28,330 nt of DNA. Source: UBA11524 sp964383815 (GTDB taxonomy: Bacteria; Bacillota; Clostridia; Christensenellales; Aristaeellaceae). The translations under genes and the position numbers were made by a program. The notes under the pieces are model-generated. The model worked only from the letters and a program-made list of their open reading frames with translations. It ran no database searches and had not been told where the DNA came from. The stretch covers positions 1 to 28,330 of the forward strand of contig CAYLIC010000030.1 in the NCBI GenBank assembly GCA_964383815.1. The letters are read 5' to 3'. Shown piece after piece: positions 20,213 to 28,330 of this stretch; the first letter of the stretch is position 1, and each line of letters starts with the position of its first letter.

Positions 20213-22327
20213 ATGCACCCAGAGCTGCAGGTACGCAAAAGAATGCTGCTGATGACGGTCGTCCTGGGAGGCTTGTTCCTTCTGGTGACAGGCCGTCTTT
20301 GGCAGCTTACGGTACTGGACAGCAGCACGCTGACGCAGCGCGGCGTGAATCAATGGACGAAAGAAGGCATTGTGACCGCCAGACGGGGAACCATCCTGGA
20401 TAAGAACAGCAATGTGCTGGCCCTGAGCGCCACCTCCTACATGGTGTGCGCCGACCCGCGCCTGGTGCCCGACCCGGAGCTGTTTGCAGACACCCTGGCG
20501 GAGGTGCTTCCCCTGGGCGACAGCGCCCTGGGCAGGCTGCGTGACAACACCAAGGGTTCGGTGATCCTGAAGCGCCAGGTGACCAGGGACACGGTGGACA
20601 GCATCCGCCGCCTGAAGGCAAAGGCCGACCCGGCTGCAGGCCTTGCCGCCATCACCTTTGACGAGGATGCCAGGCGGTGGTATCCCTACGGGCAAATGCT
20701 GGCCCAGGTGCTGGGCCTGACCAATGTGGACAGCCTGGGGCAATCCGGACTGGAAACCCAGTATGAAGCTGTGCTGGCAGGACAGGAGGGCAGCTACCTG
20801 CGGCAGGTGGATGCACGGAACCGTGTGCTGGCTGGCAGCGAAAGCTGGTATGTGCCCTCCCAGCAGGGAAACACGCTGAAGCTGACCATTGATGCCACCA
20901 TTCAGCAAATTGCGGAAAAGGCCATGCGGGAGTGCCTGGAGGCAAATCAGGCGGAGTCCGTTACCTGCCTGGTCAGCGATGTGCGCACGGGGGCCATTCT
21001 GGCCCTGTGCATGAAGCCGGACTACGACCCCAATGACCCACCCCGGAACGATGTATCCACCCTGACGGAGCTGATGCGCATTACCGCCATATCCGACGTG
21101 TACGAGCCCGGCTCCACCTTTAAGATACTCACCGCTGCTGCTGCGCTGGACTGCGGGGTGACCACCCCGGAGGATCAGTTCTACTGCTCCGCCAAGGTGA
21201 AGGTGGATGGTGACACCATCCGCTGCTGGGGTGCGGCCCATGGGGCAGAAACCATGGCAGAAGGCCTGATGAACAGCTGCAATCCCGTGTTTGTGGAGCT
21301 GGCGCTGCGCATGGGCACGGACACCCTTTACCGGTACCTGACCGCCTTTGGCCTGGGCAGGCGCACAGGCATTGACCTGCCGGGCGAATCCGCAGGCATT
21401 CTCATTGGCAGCCGGTATGTGAAGAATGTGGATCTGGCGCGGATCGGCTTTGGTCAGTCGGTGGCAGTAACGCCCTTGCAACTGATGATGGCTGCCAATG
21501 CTGCCATCAATGGGGGCAAGCTGATGAAGCCTTACCTGGTCAGCGAGATCCAATCGCCCCAGGGAGAAACCCTCCAGCGCTTTTACCCCACGGTGGTTTC
21601 AACGCCCATTCGACCTGAAACCAGCGCTACCATGCGCCAGCTGCTGGAAAACGTGGTGGAAAAGGGCGGCGGCAAGAATGCCAGAATCCCCGGCTATCGC
21701 ATTGGGGGCAAAACTGGCACGGCTCAGGTGTACAAGGAGGGGCGCATCGTCAGCGATGTGCACATTGGCTCCTTCTATGGCTTTGCTCCGGCAGATGACC
21801 CGCTGGTGTCCGTGCTGGTGATTGTCAATGAGGCTCATGTGCCGGTGGACTACGGCAGCACCACGGCGGCACCCTTTGCCCGGCAGGTGATGGCGGACAC
21901 CCTCCAGCACCTGCAAATTAAACCCTATGCTGACGAAACGCTGCCGGATATCGCGGTTCCTGACATTACGGGCTTGACGATTTCGGCTGCAAGGCGTACA
22001 CTTGCAGAGGCGGGCCTGGAAATGCTGGAGGACGGCATTGCCCAAACCGTGCTGGATCAGCTGCCGCCGGCAGGTGCGTCACTGCCCCTGGGCGGGCATG
22101 TGATGGCCTACACCGCTGCATCCAACCAGGTAACGCCGGATACACTGATAAAAATGCCGGACTTCTCGGGCCAGAGCGATGTGGACTGCGCACGCACGGC
22201 CCGGCTGCGCGGCCTGACATTACAGCTGGAGGGCGCTGGCCTGTGCATCCGCCAGACCCCCGCAGCTGGGGAGTATGTTCCGCCGGGGACGGAGGTGACC
22301 ATCACCTTGTCCGTGACGGATGAATAA
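20213..22327 (+). CDS. ftsI: Septal peptidoglycan transpeptidase (FtsI/PBP2B/SpoVD type)
   Basis: Class B penicillin-binding protein of 704 residues that cross-links septal peptidoglycan outside the membrane. A single N-terminal helix (MLLMTVVLGGLFLLVTGRLW) anchors it. The dimerisation domain follows, with RRGTILDKN near residue 58. The transpeptidase domain has the catalytic Ser301 in STFK (301-304), SCN at 355-357 and KTG at 500-502 (GGKTGTAQ). Two PASTA domains complete it (about 567-625 and 638-702), each with the usual PDxxG start and PPAG/PAAG turn. Two PASTA repeats resemble vegetative PBP2B more than SpoVD, but the two cannot be separated here. GGAGG precedes the ATG. Its stop is 13 bp before murE. 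Confidence 0.93.
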   Translation: MHPELQVRKRMLLMTVVLGGLFLLVTGRLWQLTVLDSSTLTQRGVNQWTKEGIVTARRGTILDKNSNVLALSATSYMVCADPRLVPDPELFADTLAEVLPLGDSALGRLRDNTKGSVILKRQVTRDTVDSIRRLKAKADPAAGLAAITFDEDARRWYPYGQMLAQVLGLTNVDSLGQSGLETQYEAVLAGQEGSYLRQVDARNRVLAGSESWYVPSQQGNTLKLTIDATIQQIAEKAMRECLEANQAESVTCLVSDVRTGAILALCMKPDYDPNDPPRNDVSTLTELMRITAISDVYEPGSTFKILTAAAALDCGVTTPEDQFYCSAKVKVDGDTIRCWGAAHGAETMAEGLMNSCNPVFVELALRMGTDTLYRYLTAFGLGRRTGIDLPGESAGILIGSRYVKNVDLARIGFGQSVAVTPLQLMMAANAAINGGKLMKPYLVSEIQSPQGETLQRFYPTVVSTPIRPETSATMRQLLENVVEKGGGKNARIPGYRIGGKTGTAQVYKEGRIVSDVHIGSFYGFAPADDPLVSVLVIVNEAHVPVDYGSTTAAPFARQVMADTLQHLQIKPYADETLPDIAVPDITGLTISAARRTLAEAGLEMLEDGIAQTVLDQLPPAGASLPLGGHVMAYTAASNQVTPDTLIKMPDFSGQSDVDCARTARLRGLTLQLEGAGLCIRQTPAAGEYVPPGTEVTITLSVTDE

Positions 22328-22340
22328 GGAGACTTGCCTG

Positions 22341-23804
22341 ATGAAGCTCAGTTCACTCATTGCCCATATACCCTATGTGCTGGACACCCGCGGGGACATG
22401 GAAACGGAGATTGCCGCCATTTCCAGCCGCAGCATGGAGAAAACGGACAGAGGCCTGTTTTTCTGCATTCCCGGCGCCCATTTCGACGCACACGACTATG
22501 CGCCCCAGGCCATTGGCAATGGCTGCGTGGCCCTGGTGGTGGAGCGCTATCTGGCGCTGGATGTGCCCCAGGTGCGGGTCAGCAATGGGCGTGCTGCCAT
22601 GGCGCGGATGGCCTCCGCCTTCTATGGCGAGCCTGCAAAGGGCATGAAGCTGGTGGGCATCACCGGCACCAAGGGAAAGACCACCACCACCTATATGCTG
22701 AAGGCCATTCTGGAGGCGGCAGGACACAAGTGCGGCCTGATTGGCACCACGGGCAACCTGATTGGCGGCAGGCTGCTGCCCGGCAGCCATACCACCCCGG
22801 ACCCCATTGACCTGCACCGCACCCTGCGCATGATGGCGGATGAGGGCGTGGAGTATGTGCCCATGGAGGTTTCTGCCCACGCCATTGACATGTACCGGCT
22901 GGATGGCCTGACCTTTGAGGTGGGCTGCTATACCAACCTGAGCCAGGATCACCTGGACTATTTCCGCACCATGGAAAACTATTTTGAAACCAAGAAGCGC
23001 TTCTTCACCTCCGGCATGGTGCGCAACGCCTGCGTGAATGCGGACGAGGAAACCTCTGCCGACCTGCAGGCCGATCTGGCTGTGCCGCGCATTACCTACG
23101 GCATCTGCGCCGCCTCCGACCTGTATGCCCGGGATATTGAAATCACCGAGGACGGCGTGAGCTTTGAGATACAGCTGCAGGGCATGCACCACCTGCCCAT
23201 TGACCTGCCCATGACCGGCATGTTCAACGTATACAACGCCATGGCGGCTGCCAGCTGCGCGCTGGTGCTGGGCATTGCGCCGGAGGACATCAAGGCGGGC
23301 CTGGAGGGCATGGCCTCCGTGCCCGGGCGCATTGAAATGCTGCCCACAGGCACACCCTATCGGGTGATTCTGGATTACTCTCATGTACCGGATGCGCTGA
23401 TGAACATCCTGACCACCGTGCGCCAGTTTGCCAAGAAGCGGGTGATTGTCCTGTTTGGCTGCGGCGGCGACAGGGATCAGGGCAAGCGCCCCATGATGGG
23501 CGAGATTGCCGGAAAGCTGGCGGACTTCAGCATCCTGACCTCCGATAATCCCCGTACGGAAGACCCCATGGCGATCCTTGCAGCCATTGAGGAAGGCATC
23601 AAGCCTACGGGCGGCAAGTATGTGGTGATTGAAAACCGCCGGGAGGCCATCCGCTATGCCCTGGAGCACGGCGAAAAGGGTGATGTGATTGTCCTGGCAG
23701 GCAAGGGACACGAAACCTATCAGGAGATAAACGGCGTGAAGCATCCCTTCGATGAAAAGGTCGTTGTTCAGGAGCTGCTGGAGGAAATGCACGCGAAGAA
23801 TTGA
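22341..23804 (+). CDS. murE: UDP-MurNAc-tripeptide ligase MurE
   Basis: ATP-dependent cytoplasmic ligase (487 residues) that adds the third amino acid to UDP-MurNAc-L-Ala-D-Glu. The P loop GTKGKTT lies at about 109-115, the carbamylated lysine in ETKKRFF (Lys218), and the substrate-specificity motif DNPR at about 402-405 (TSDNPRTEDP), which marks meso-diaminopimelate rather than lysine. A C-terminal VLAGKGHETYQ closes the third domain. The ATG at 22341 is preferred over one at 22320, because AAGGAGA at 22325-22331 lies between them; the earlier ATG overlaps the end of the upstream gene. The gene is followed after 19 bp by mraY, with no murF between them. Confidence 0.97.
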   Translation: MKLSSLIAHIPYVLDTRGDMETEIAAISSRSMEKTDRGLFFCIPGAHFDAHDYAPQAIGNGCVALVVERYLALDVPQVRVSNGRAAMARMASAFYGEPAKGMKLVGITGTKGKTTTTYMLKAILEAAGHKCGLIGTTGNLIGGRLLPGSHTTPDPIDLHRTLRMMADEGVEYVPMEVSAHAIDMYRLDGLTFEVGCYTNLSQDHLDYFRTMENYFETKKRFFTSGMVRNACVNADEETSADLQADLAVPRITYGICAASDLYARDIEITEDGVSFEIQLQGMHHLPIDLPMTGMFNVYNAMAAASCALVLGIAPEDIKAGLEGMASVPGRIEMLPTGTPYRVILDYSHVPDALMNILTTVRQFAKKRVIVLFGCGGDRDQGKRPMMGEIAGKLADFSILTSDNPRTEDPMAILAAIEEGIKPTGGKYVVIENRREAIRYALEHGEKGDVIVLAGKGHETYQEINGVKHPFDEKVVVQELLEEMHAKN

Positions 23805-23823
23805 ACCACACGGGAGGTAAACC

Positions 23824-24861
23824 ATGCAAAGGATGCTCTTTGCTCTTGTTCTTTCCGCAGCGCTGGTGCTGCTGGCAGGCCCCAAGGCTGTGGCAGGCCT
23901 TCGCAGGCTGAAGCTGGGCCAGACCATTTATGAGCTGGGTCCCCAATCCCACAAGCAAAAGCAGGGAACCCCCATCATGGGCGGGCTGCTGTTTGCTGGA
24001 GCAACGCTCATCGTGGGGCTGATCCTGCACCCTGCCCAGTGGTTTGGCGGGTGGGACTTTATGCTGGCGCTGCTGGTGTTTTCCCTGGCCACCATGGCTG
24101 TGGGCTTTGCGGATGATTTCATCAAGACGGTAAAAAAGCGCTCCCTGGGCCTGACACCCTGGCAAAAGATTATCGGTCAGGTGCTGACGGCGGCGCTCTT
24201 TGCCACCTATTGCTATTTCCACCCGCAGGTAGGCTCCAGGGTGATTGTTCCCTTTGCCAATGTAGAGTGGGATCTGGGCATTTTCTACATCCCGCTATTG
24301 ACCCTGACCATCATCTTCATGGCAAACAGCGCCAACCTGAACGACGGTGTGGATGGTCTGCTGTCCAGCGTGATGTCTGTGGGCAGCATGACCTGGGGAC
24401 TGGTGGCGGTGTTCATGGCGCTGGCGGTGGCAGGCACCCAGCCGGACTATGCGCAAAACCTACAATCCGTGGCGGTGTTTGCTGCGGCGGTGATGGGCGG
24501 TGTGATTGCTTTCCTGCGGTTTAATCGCCACCCAGCCACGGTGTTCATGGGGGATACGGGCTCCTTCTTCATCGGCGGTGCCACGGTGGGTATGGCCATG
24601 CTGCTGCGCCAGCCCTTCCTGCTGCTGCTGATTGCCTTCCCCATGGTGGCATCCTCCGTCAGCGTGATTCTGCAGCGGTATTACTTCAAGGCCACGCGAA
24701 AGATTTACGGCACGCCTCGCCGCCTGTTTAAAATGGCACCCATCCATCACCACTTTGAGCTGTGCGGCATGAGTGAAAACAAGATTGACATCATGTATGC
24801 CACGGTAACGGCCATCCTGTCCGCTGTGGCGCTGCTGTCCCTGATTGGGCTGCGGCTGTGA
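23824..24861 (+). CDS. mraY: Phospho-MurNAc-pentapeptide transferase MraY
   Basis: Integral membrane enzyme (345 residues, about ten helices) that transfers phospho-MurNAc-pentapeptide to undecaprenyl phosphate, giving lipid I. Family signatures are all present: QSHKQKQGTPIMGG (41-54), the Asp pair 97-98 in GFADDFIK, NLNDGVDGL (171-179), FMGDTGS with Asp244, and the triple-His APIHHHFELCG (His308-310). GGGAGG lies shortly before the ATG. It follows murE directly and its TGA stop overlaps the leader of murD. This is the membrane step of the pathway carried by the operon. Confidence 0.97.
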   Translation: MQRMLFALVLSAALVLLAGPKAVAGLRRLKLGQTIYELGPQSHKQKQGTPIMGGLLFAGATLIVGLILHPAQWFGGWDFMLALLVFSLATMAVGFADDFIKTVKKRSLGLTPWQKIIGQVLTAALFATYCYFHPQVGSRVIVPFANVEWDLGIFYIPLLTLTIIFMANSANLNDGVDGLLSSVMSVGSMTWGLVAVFMALAVAGTQPDYAQNLQSVAVFAAAVMGGVIAFLRFNRHPATVFMGDTGSFFIGGATVGMAMLLRQPFLLLLIAFPMVASSVSVILQRYYFKATRKIYGTPRRLFKMAPIHHHFELCGMSENKIDIMYATVTAILSAVALLSLIGLRL

Positions 24862-24878
24862 GCAAGGAGGGAACTCCG

Positions 24879-26240
24879 ATGGATTATGCAAACAAGAAGG
24901 TATTGGTTGTGGGCATGGCCCGCAGCGGCGTGGCGGCTGCCCGGCTGCTGGTGAAGCATGGCGCCCTGGTGACCATCAACGACAACAAAACCCGGGATGA
25001 ACTGGGCGATGCGCTGGCACCTTTGGCTGGCCTGCCCATTGAGGAAAGGCTGGGCATGCCTGCTGCGAATGCTATGAGTGGCATGGACGCGCTGGTCATC
25101 AGCCCCGGTATTCCGGACACGGCGCCCTTTGTGAAGCAGGCAAAGTCCCAGGGCATGTATGTGACGGGGGAGCTGGAGCTGGCCTATCAGCTGGCGCCCG
25201 GCGAAATGGTGGCGGTTACCGGCACCAACGGCAAAACCACCACGGTTTCCCTGCTGGGGGAAATTTTCAAAAATGCGGGTCGTGTGACCCATGTGGTGGG
25301 AAACATTGGCTATCCCTATTCCCAGGCGGCGTTCGATGCCAAGAGGGACGATATGTTTGTATGCGAGGTATCCTCCTTCCAGATGGAAACGGCAGAAACC
25401 TTCCACCCAAAGGTGGCGGCGCTGCTGAACATTACGGAAGACCATTTGAACCGCCACGGCACCATGGAGGAGTACATCCGCATGAAAATGCGTATGTTCC
25501 AGAACCAGACAGACAAGGATGTGGCGGTGTTCAATGGGGACGACCCCATGCTGCTGACACTGATCCCCCTGGTGAAGAGCCAGGTGATGCTGTTCTCCCG
25601 CAAGCGTGAGGTGGAAAACGGTGCCTTTGTGCGGGATGGACAGATTATCCTCCGCTGGCAGGGCACGGAAAAGCCCGTGTGTGATGCCAGCGAGGTGCGC
25701 ATCCCCGGCCCTCATAACCTGGAGAATGCCTTGGCGGCAACCTGCGTGGCAGCAGCCATGGGCGTGCCCGCGCCTGTTGTTCGCCATAGCCTGCGCACCT
25801 TCAAGGGCGTGGAACACCGCATTGAATTTGTTCGGGAGCTTCATGGTGTGCGCTACATCAACGATAGCAAAGGAACCAATGTGGATTCCACCATCAAGGC
25901 GGTGCAGACCATGGAGCGTCCCACGGCTATTATCCTGGGTGGCTATGACAAGCACTGCGACTTTACACCCCTGGTGAAGGAAATGAAGGCATCGCCCCAT
26001 ATCCGCGGTGCGGTGCTCATTGGTGTCACGGCTGACCAAATCGAGAAGACTCTGGAGGACAACGGCTTTACTACTATCCTCCGGGCAGACTCTATGGAGG
26101 ATGCCATCAACAAGTGCCGCACCCTGGCGGACGAAGGCTGGAATGTGCTGCTGTCCCCGGCTTGCGCTTCCTTCGATATGTTCTCGGACTACGAGGCCCG
26201 GGGGCGGATCTTCAAAGAGCTGGTTAACAAACTGCAATAA
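24879..26240 (+). CDS. murD: UDP-MurNAc-L-alanine:D-glutamate ligase MurD
   Basis: ATP-dependent cytoplasmic ligase (453 residues) that adds D-glutamate to UDP-MurNAc-L-Ala. The N-terminal Rossmann-like domain starts with VLVVGMARSGVAAARLLVKH, the P loop GTNGKTTT is at about 115-122, ITEDHLNRHGTMEEY carries the Mur-ligase His motif, a lysine in YIRMKMRMF suits carbamylation, and NDSKGTNVDSTIKA and LLSPACASFDMF close the C-terminal domain. The ATG at 24879 is chosen over a GTG 21 bp upstream because AAGGAGGG lies 8-9 nt before it. The gap to ftsW is 29 bp. Confidence 0.97.
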   Translation: MDYANKKVLVVGMARSGVAAARLLVKHGALVTINDNKTRDELGDALAPLAGLPIEERLGMPAANAMSGMDALVISPGIPDTAPFVKQAKSQGMYVTGELELAYQLAPGEMVAVTGTNGKTTTVSLLGEIFKNAGRVTHVVGNIGYPYSQAAFDAKRDDMFVCEVSSFQMETAETFHPKVAALLNITEDHLNRHGTMEEYIRMKMRMFQNQTDKDVAVFNGDDPMLLTLIPLVKSQVMLFSRKREVENGAFVRDGQIILRWQGTEKPVCDASEVRIPGPHNLENALAATCVAAAMGVPAPVVRHSLRTFKGVEHRIEFVRELHGVRYINDSKGTNVDSTIKAVQTMERPTAIILGGYDKHCDFTPLVKEMKASPHIRGAVLIGVTADQIEKTLEDNGFTTILRADSMEDAINKCRTLADEGWNVLLSPACASFDMFSDYEARGRIFKELVNKLQ

Positions 26241-26269
26241 TTTCTGTCTTGCGCTGAAAGGATTGGCCT

Positions 26270-27421
26270 ATGCTGCAAAATGCCAGCGCACAAAAGACCC
26301 CTTATGCACGCAAGACAAAGCTGAATCCCGTGGACGGTACGCTGGTGGCGGTGCTCATCATGCTGCTGCTCGCGGGATTGCTGATTCTCTTTTCCGCCAC
26401 ATATTACACCGCCCAGGACAAGGGCGACCCCCTGGGCGAGGTGAAGAAGCAGCTGATTGGCATTGGGCTGGGCACGGCAGCTATGATCTTCACCAGCCGG
26501 GTGCCCTACCGCTTCTGGCGGGACACCTGGGTGGTGGTGGGTGCTCTGGGCATCAGCGCTGTGCTGCTGGTGCTGGTTATCATCCCCGGCGTGGGCGTGT
26601 ACCTGAATGGCTCCCGCCGGTGGCTCAGCCTGGCAGGGATGAGCTTTCAGCCATCGGAGCTGGCAAAAATGGCTGTGGTGCTCTACATGGCTACCACCCT
26701 GACCTATCGGGGACAAAAGATCAAGTCCCTTCTGTTCGGCATTGTGCCGGTGCTGCTGGTGCCCGGGGTGGTATTTCTGCTGATTCTGCAGCAGCCAAAC
26801 CTGTCCACCGCAGGCAGCATTCTCATCACCAGCCTGATGATGATTATCATGGCGGGTGCCAGGTGGCGGCACATTTGGCTGATGCTGGCTGGAGGCGTGG
26901 CGGTGGGCGGCTTTTACGCCTGGAGCGCCCCATACCGCCGGGAGCGGCTGCTGTCCTTCACCGACCCCTTCGCCAAAATGAGCGATGAGGGCTACCAGCT
27001 GGCGCAATCCCTGATTGCCTTTGGCTCGGGCGGGGTGTTCGGCATGGGGCTGGGCATGGGCAGGCAGAAGTACGCCTATCTGCCCTACCCGGAGAGCGAT
27101 TTCATCTTTGCCATTGTGGGGGAGGATTTCGGCCTGGCGGGCTGCGTGGGGGTGATTGCGCTGTTTGCAGCGTTTCTCCTGTGCGGCATGCGCATTGCCA
27201 CCAGGTGCCGGGATAAGTTCGGCGCGCTGCTGGCGGCGGGCATTACCTGCTCCATCACCGTGCAGACCTTCCTGAACATGGGCGTGGTGACGGGCCTTTT
27301 GCCCACCACCGGCCTGCCGCTGCCCTTTTTCAGCGCAGGCGGCACGTCCATTTCCATCACCATGGCGGCGGTGGGCATTTTGATGAACATCTCCCGCACC
27401 GCAGGCCGCATGGAAACCTGA
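26270..27421 (+). CDS. ftsW: SEDS peptidoglycan glycosyltransferase FtsW/SpoVE
   Basis: Polytopic SEDS-family enzyme (383 residues, about ten membrane helices) that polymerises lipid II at the septum with the class B PBP encoded upstream. Signatures are NGSRRWLSLAGMSFQPSELA, the extracellular YAYLPYPESDFIFAIVGEDF and the final LPTTGLPLPFFSAGGTS. A cytoplasmic N-terminus of about 20 residues precedes the first helix. GAAAGGA lies 8 nt before the ATG. Sequence does not tell the vegetative FtsW from sporulation SpoVE. Position between murD and murA, without murG, is unusual. Confidence 0.95.
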   Translation: MLQNASAQKTPYARKTKLNPVDGTLVAVLIMLLLAGLLILFSATYYTAQDKGDPLGEVKKQLIGIGLGTAAMIFTSRVPYRFWRDTWVVVGALGISAVLLVLVIIPGVGVYLNGSRRWLSLAGMSFQPSELAKMAVVLYMATTLTYRGQKIKSLLFGIVPVLLVPGVVFLLILQQPNLSTAGSILITSLMMIIMAGARWRHIWLMLAGGVAVGGFYAWSAPYRRERLLSFTDPFAKMSDEGYQLAQSLIAFGSGGVFGMGLGMGRQKYAYLPYPESDFIFAIVGEDFGLAGCVGVIALFAAFLLCGMRIATRCRDKFGALLAAGITCSITVQTFLNMGVVTGLLPTTGLPLPFFSAGGTSISITMAAVGILMNISRTAGRMET

Positions 27422-27482
27422 AGCCTTCGCACCCTTTCCCCGGCGCTGCATAGGTTGTAGCAGTTGACGGGAGGTGGGTGCC

Positions 27483-28330
27483 ATGGAGGCTTTTCTGGTG
27501 GAGGGCGGCGAAAGGCTGGAAGGCACGCTGCGGGTGGACAGCGCCAAGAACGCTGTGCTGCCCATTCTGGCGGCGGCTATCCTGACGGATGAGGACGTGG
27601 TGCTGGAGCGTGTGCCCGGCATTACCGATGCCATACGCATGGCGGAAATACTGACCATCCTGGGCTGCCGGGTGACCCGGGCGGATGGGCGCATCACCGT
27701 GCACAGCGCAGGCCTGAACAACTGGGAAATGCCCGACAGCCTGTCCAAGCAGATTCGCTCCTCCATTTTCCTGCTGGGGCCAATCCTGTCCAGGTTTGGC
27801 AAGGCCAGGGTTACATATCCCGGTGGCTGCGAGATTGGCCTGAGGCCCATTGACCTGCACCTGCGGGGCCTGCGGAGCCTGGGTGTGAAGGTCAGCGAAT
27901 CCGGCGGGATGATTCACTGCGATGGCGAGAGTATGCACGCCGGGGATGTGTATTTCGATTATCCCAGCGTGGGCGCCACGGAAAATGTGATGATGGCTGC
28001 GGTGCTCCTGCCCGGGGAAACCACCATCCACAATGCGGCAAGGGAGCCGGAAATTGTTGACCTGCAGAACATGGTGAACGCCATGGGCGGCCAGGTGCGG
28101 GGCGCGGGCAGCCAGCGCATACAGATTACCGGGGTGAAGCGCCTTCACGGCGTGACCTGGACCCCCATGCCGGACAGGATTGTGGCAGGCACCCTGCTGG
28201 CTGCGGCAGCCATTACCGGCGGGGAGATTGAACTGACCAATGCCCCCGTGGCGGACATGATGGCTGTGCTGAGCAAGCTGCGGGAAATGGGCTGCACCAT
28301 TCACGAGGGCGCGGACACCCTGCACCTGCT
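27483..28330 (+). CDS. murA: UDP-GlcNAc 1-carboxyvinyltransferase MurA (partial, cut by window edge)
   Basis: First committed enzyme of peptidoglycan precursor synthesis, transferring enolpyruvate from PEP to UDP-GlcNAc. About 282 of the usual 420 residues are inside the window; the frame is open to the right edge. Seen are SAKNAVLPILAAAILTDEDV (Lys22, Asn23), KQIRSSIFLLGPILSRFGKA, the PEP-binding loop YPGGCEIGLRPIDLH with catalytic Cys116 (the residue attacked by fosfomycin), and later PSVGATENVMMAAVLLPGET. GGGAGGTGGG precedes the ATG. It is 61 bp after ftsW with no terminator, so it belongs to the same operon. Confidence 0.95.
   Translation, partial: MEAFLVEGGERLEGTLRVDSAKNAVLPILAAAILTDEDVVLERVPGITDAIRMAEILTILGCRVTRADGRITVHSAGLNNWEMPDSLSKQIRSSIFLLGPILSRFGKARVTYPGGCEIGLRPIDLHLRGLRSLGVKVSESGGMIHCDGESMHAGDVYFDYPSVGATENVMMAAVLLPGETTIHNAAREPEIVDLQNMVNAMGGQVRGAGSQRIQITGVKRLHGVTWTPMPDRIVAGTLLAAAAITGGEIELTNAPVADMMAVLSKLREMGCTIHEGADTLHL

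Overview
The window reads as a chromosomal segment of an anaerobic, GC-rich member of the Bacillota, most likely a Clostridia-class fermenter. Supporting points are a trimeric-type [FeFe] hydrogenase operon, a yybS-rplI-dnaB-yhaM run, a mraZ-to-murA division/cell-wall cluster, a MurE with the meso-diaminopimelate DNPR signature, strong AGGAGG Shine-Dalgarno sites and sigma-A type promoters. A run of exactly 100 N shows that it comes from a scaffolded draft assembly. I cannot place it to order or family from the sequence alone.

Layout. Positions 1-200 hold one or two terminators and a good promoter. From 201 to 4583 comes a SPOR-domain membrane protein, then a putative hydrogen/redox-sensing module: two DRTGG-domain proteins, an RsbW-like ATPase, a HydS-like divergent [FeFe] hydrogenase and a PHP phosphoesterase. 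From 4778 to 9794 lies the catalytic operon: hydC (NuoE-like), a GHKL ATPase, an HndB-like protein, hydB (NuoF-like) and hydA, closed by a strong terminator. A leftward response regulator with a degenerate receiver follows (10148-10792). Then come yybS-like, rplI, dnaB and yhaM (10971-15288), a lipoprotein and a C_GCAxxG_C_C protein (15353-16623), and a leftward secreted CAP protein (16667-17395). A zinc-ribbon protein and a metallophosphoesterase (17551-18678) precede the dcw cluster: mraZ, ftsL-like, ftsI/PBP, murE, mraY, murD, ftsW and partial murA (18966 to the right edge).

How the genes work together. HydC, HydB and HydA supply the NADH/FMN module and the hydrogenase for NAD(H)- and ferredoxin-linked hydrogen turnover. 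The HndB-like protein, the two ATPases, the HydS-like protein, the DRTGG proteins and the PHP protein are probably regulatory or accessory, and this is inference from context. The right-hand third is a compact UDP-MurNAc-pentapeptide and septal peptidoglycan operon, but rsmH, murF and murG are absent from their usual slots.

The most unusual non-coding content is four islands of palindromic hairpin repeats, about 28-30 bp per unit with compensatory arm changes, at 3193-3493, 9857-10152, 12429-12781 and 14190-14238. Three of them have the same plan: copies in one orientation, a unique core, then copies in the opposite orientation. The assembly gap falls inside one of these hairpins. I found no tRNA, rRNA, CRISPR array or transposase.
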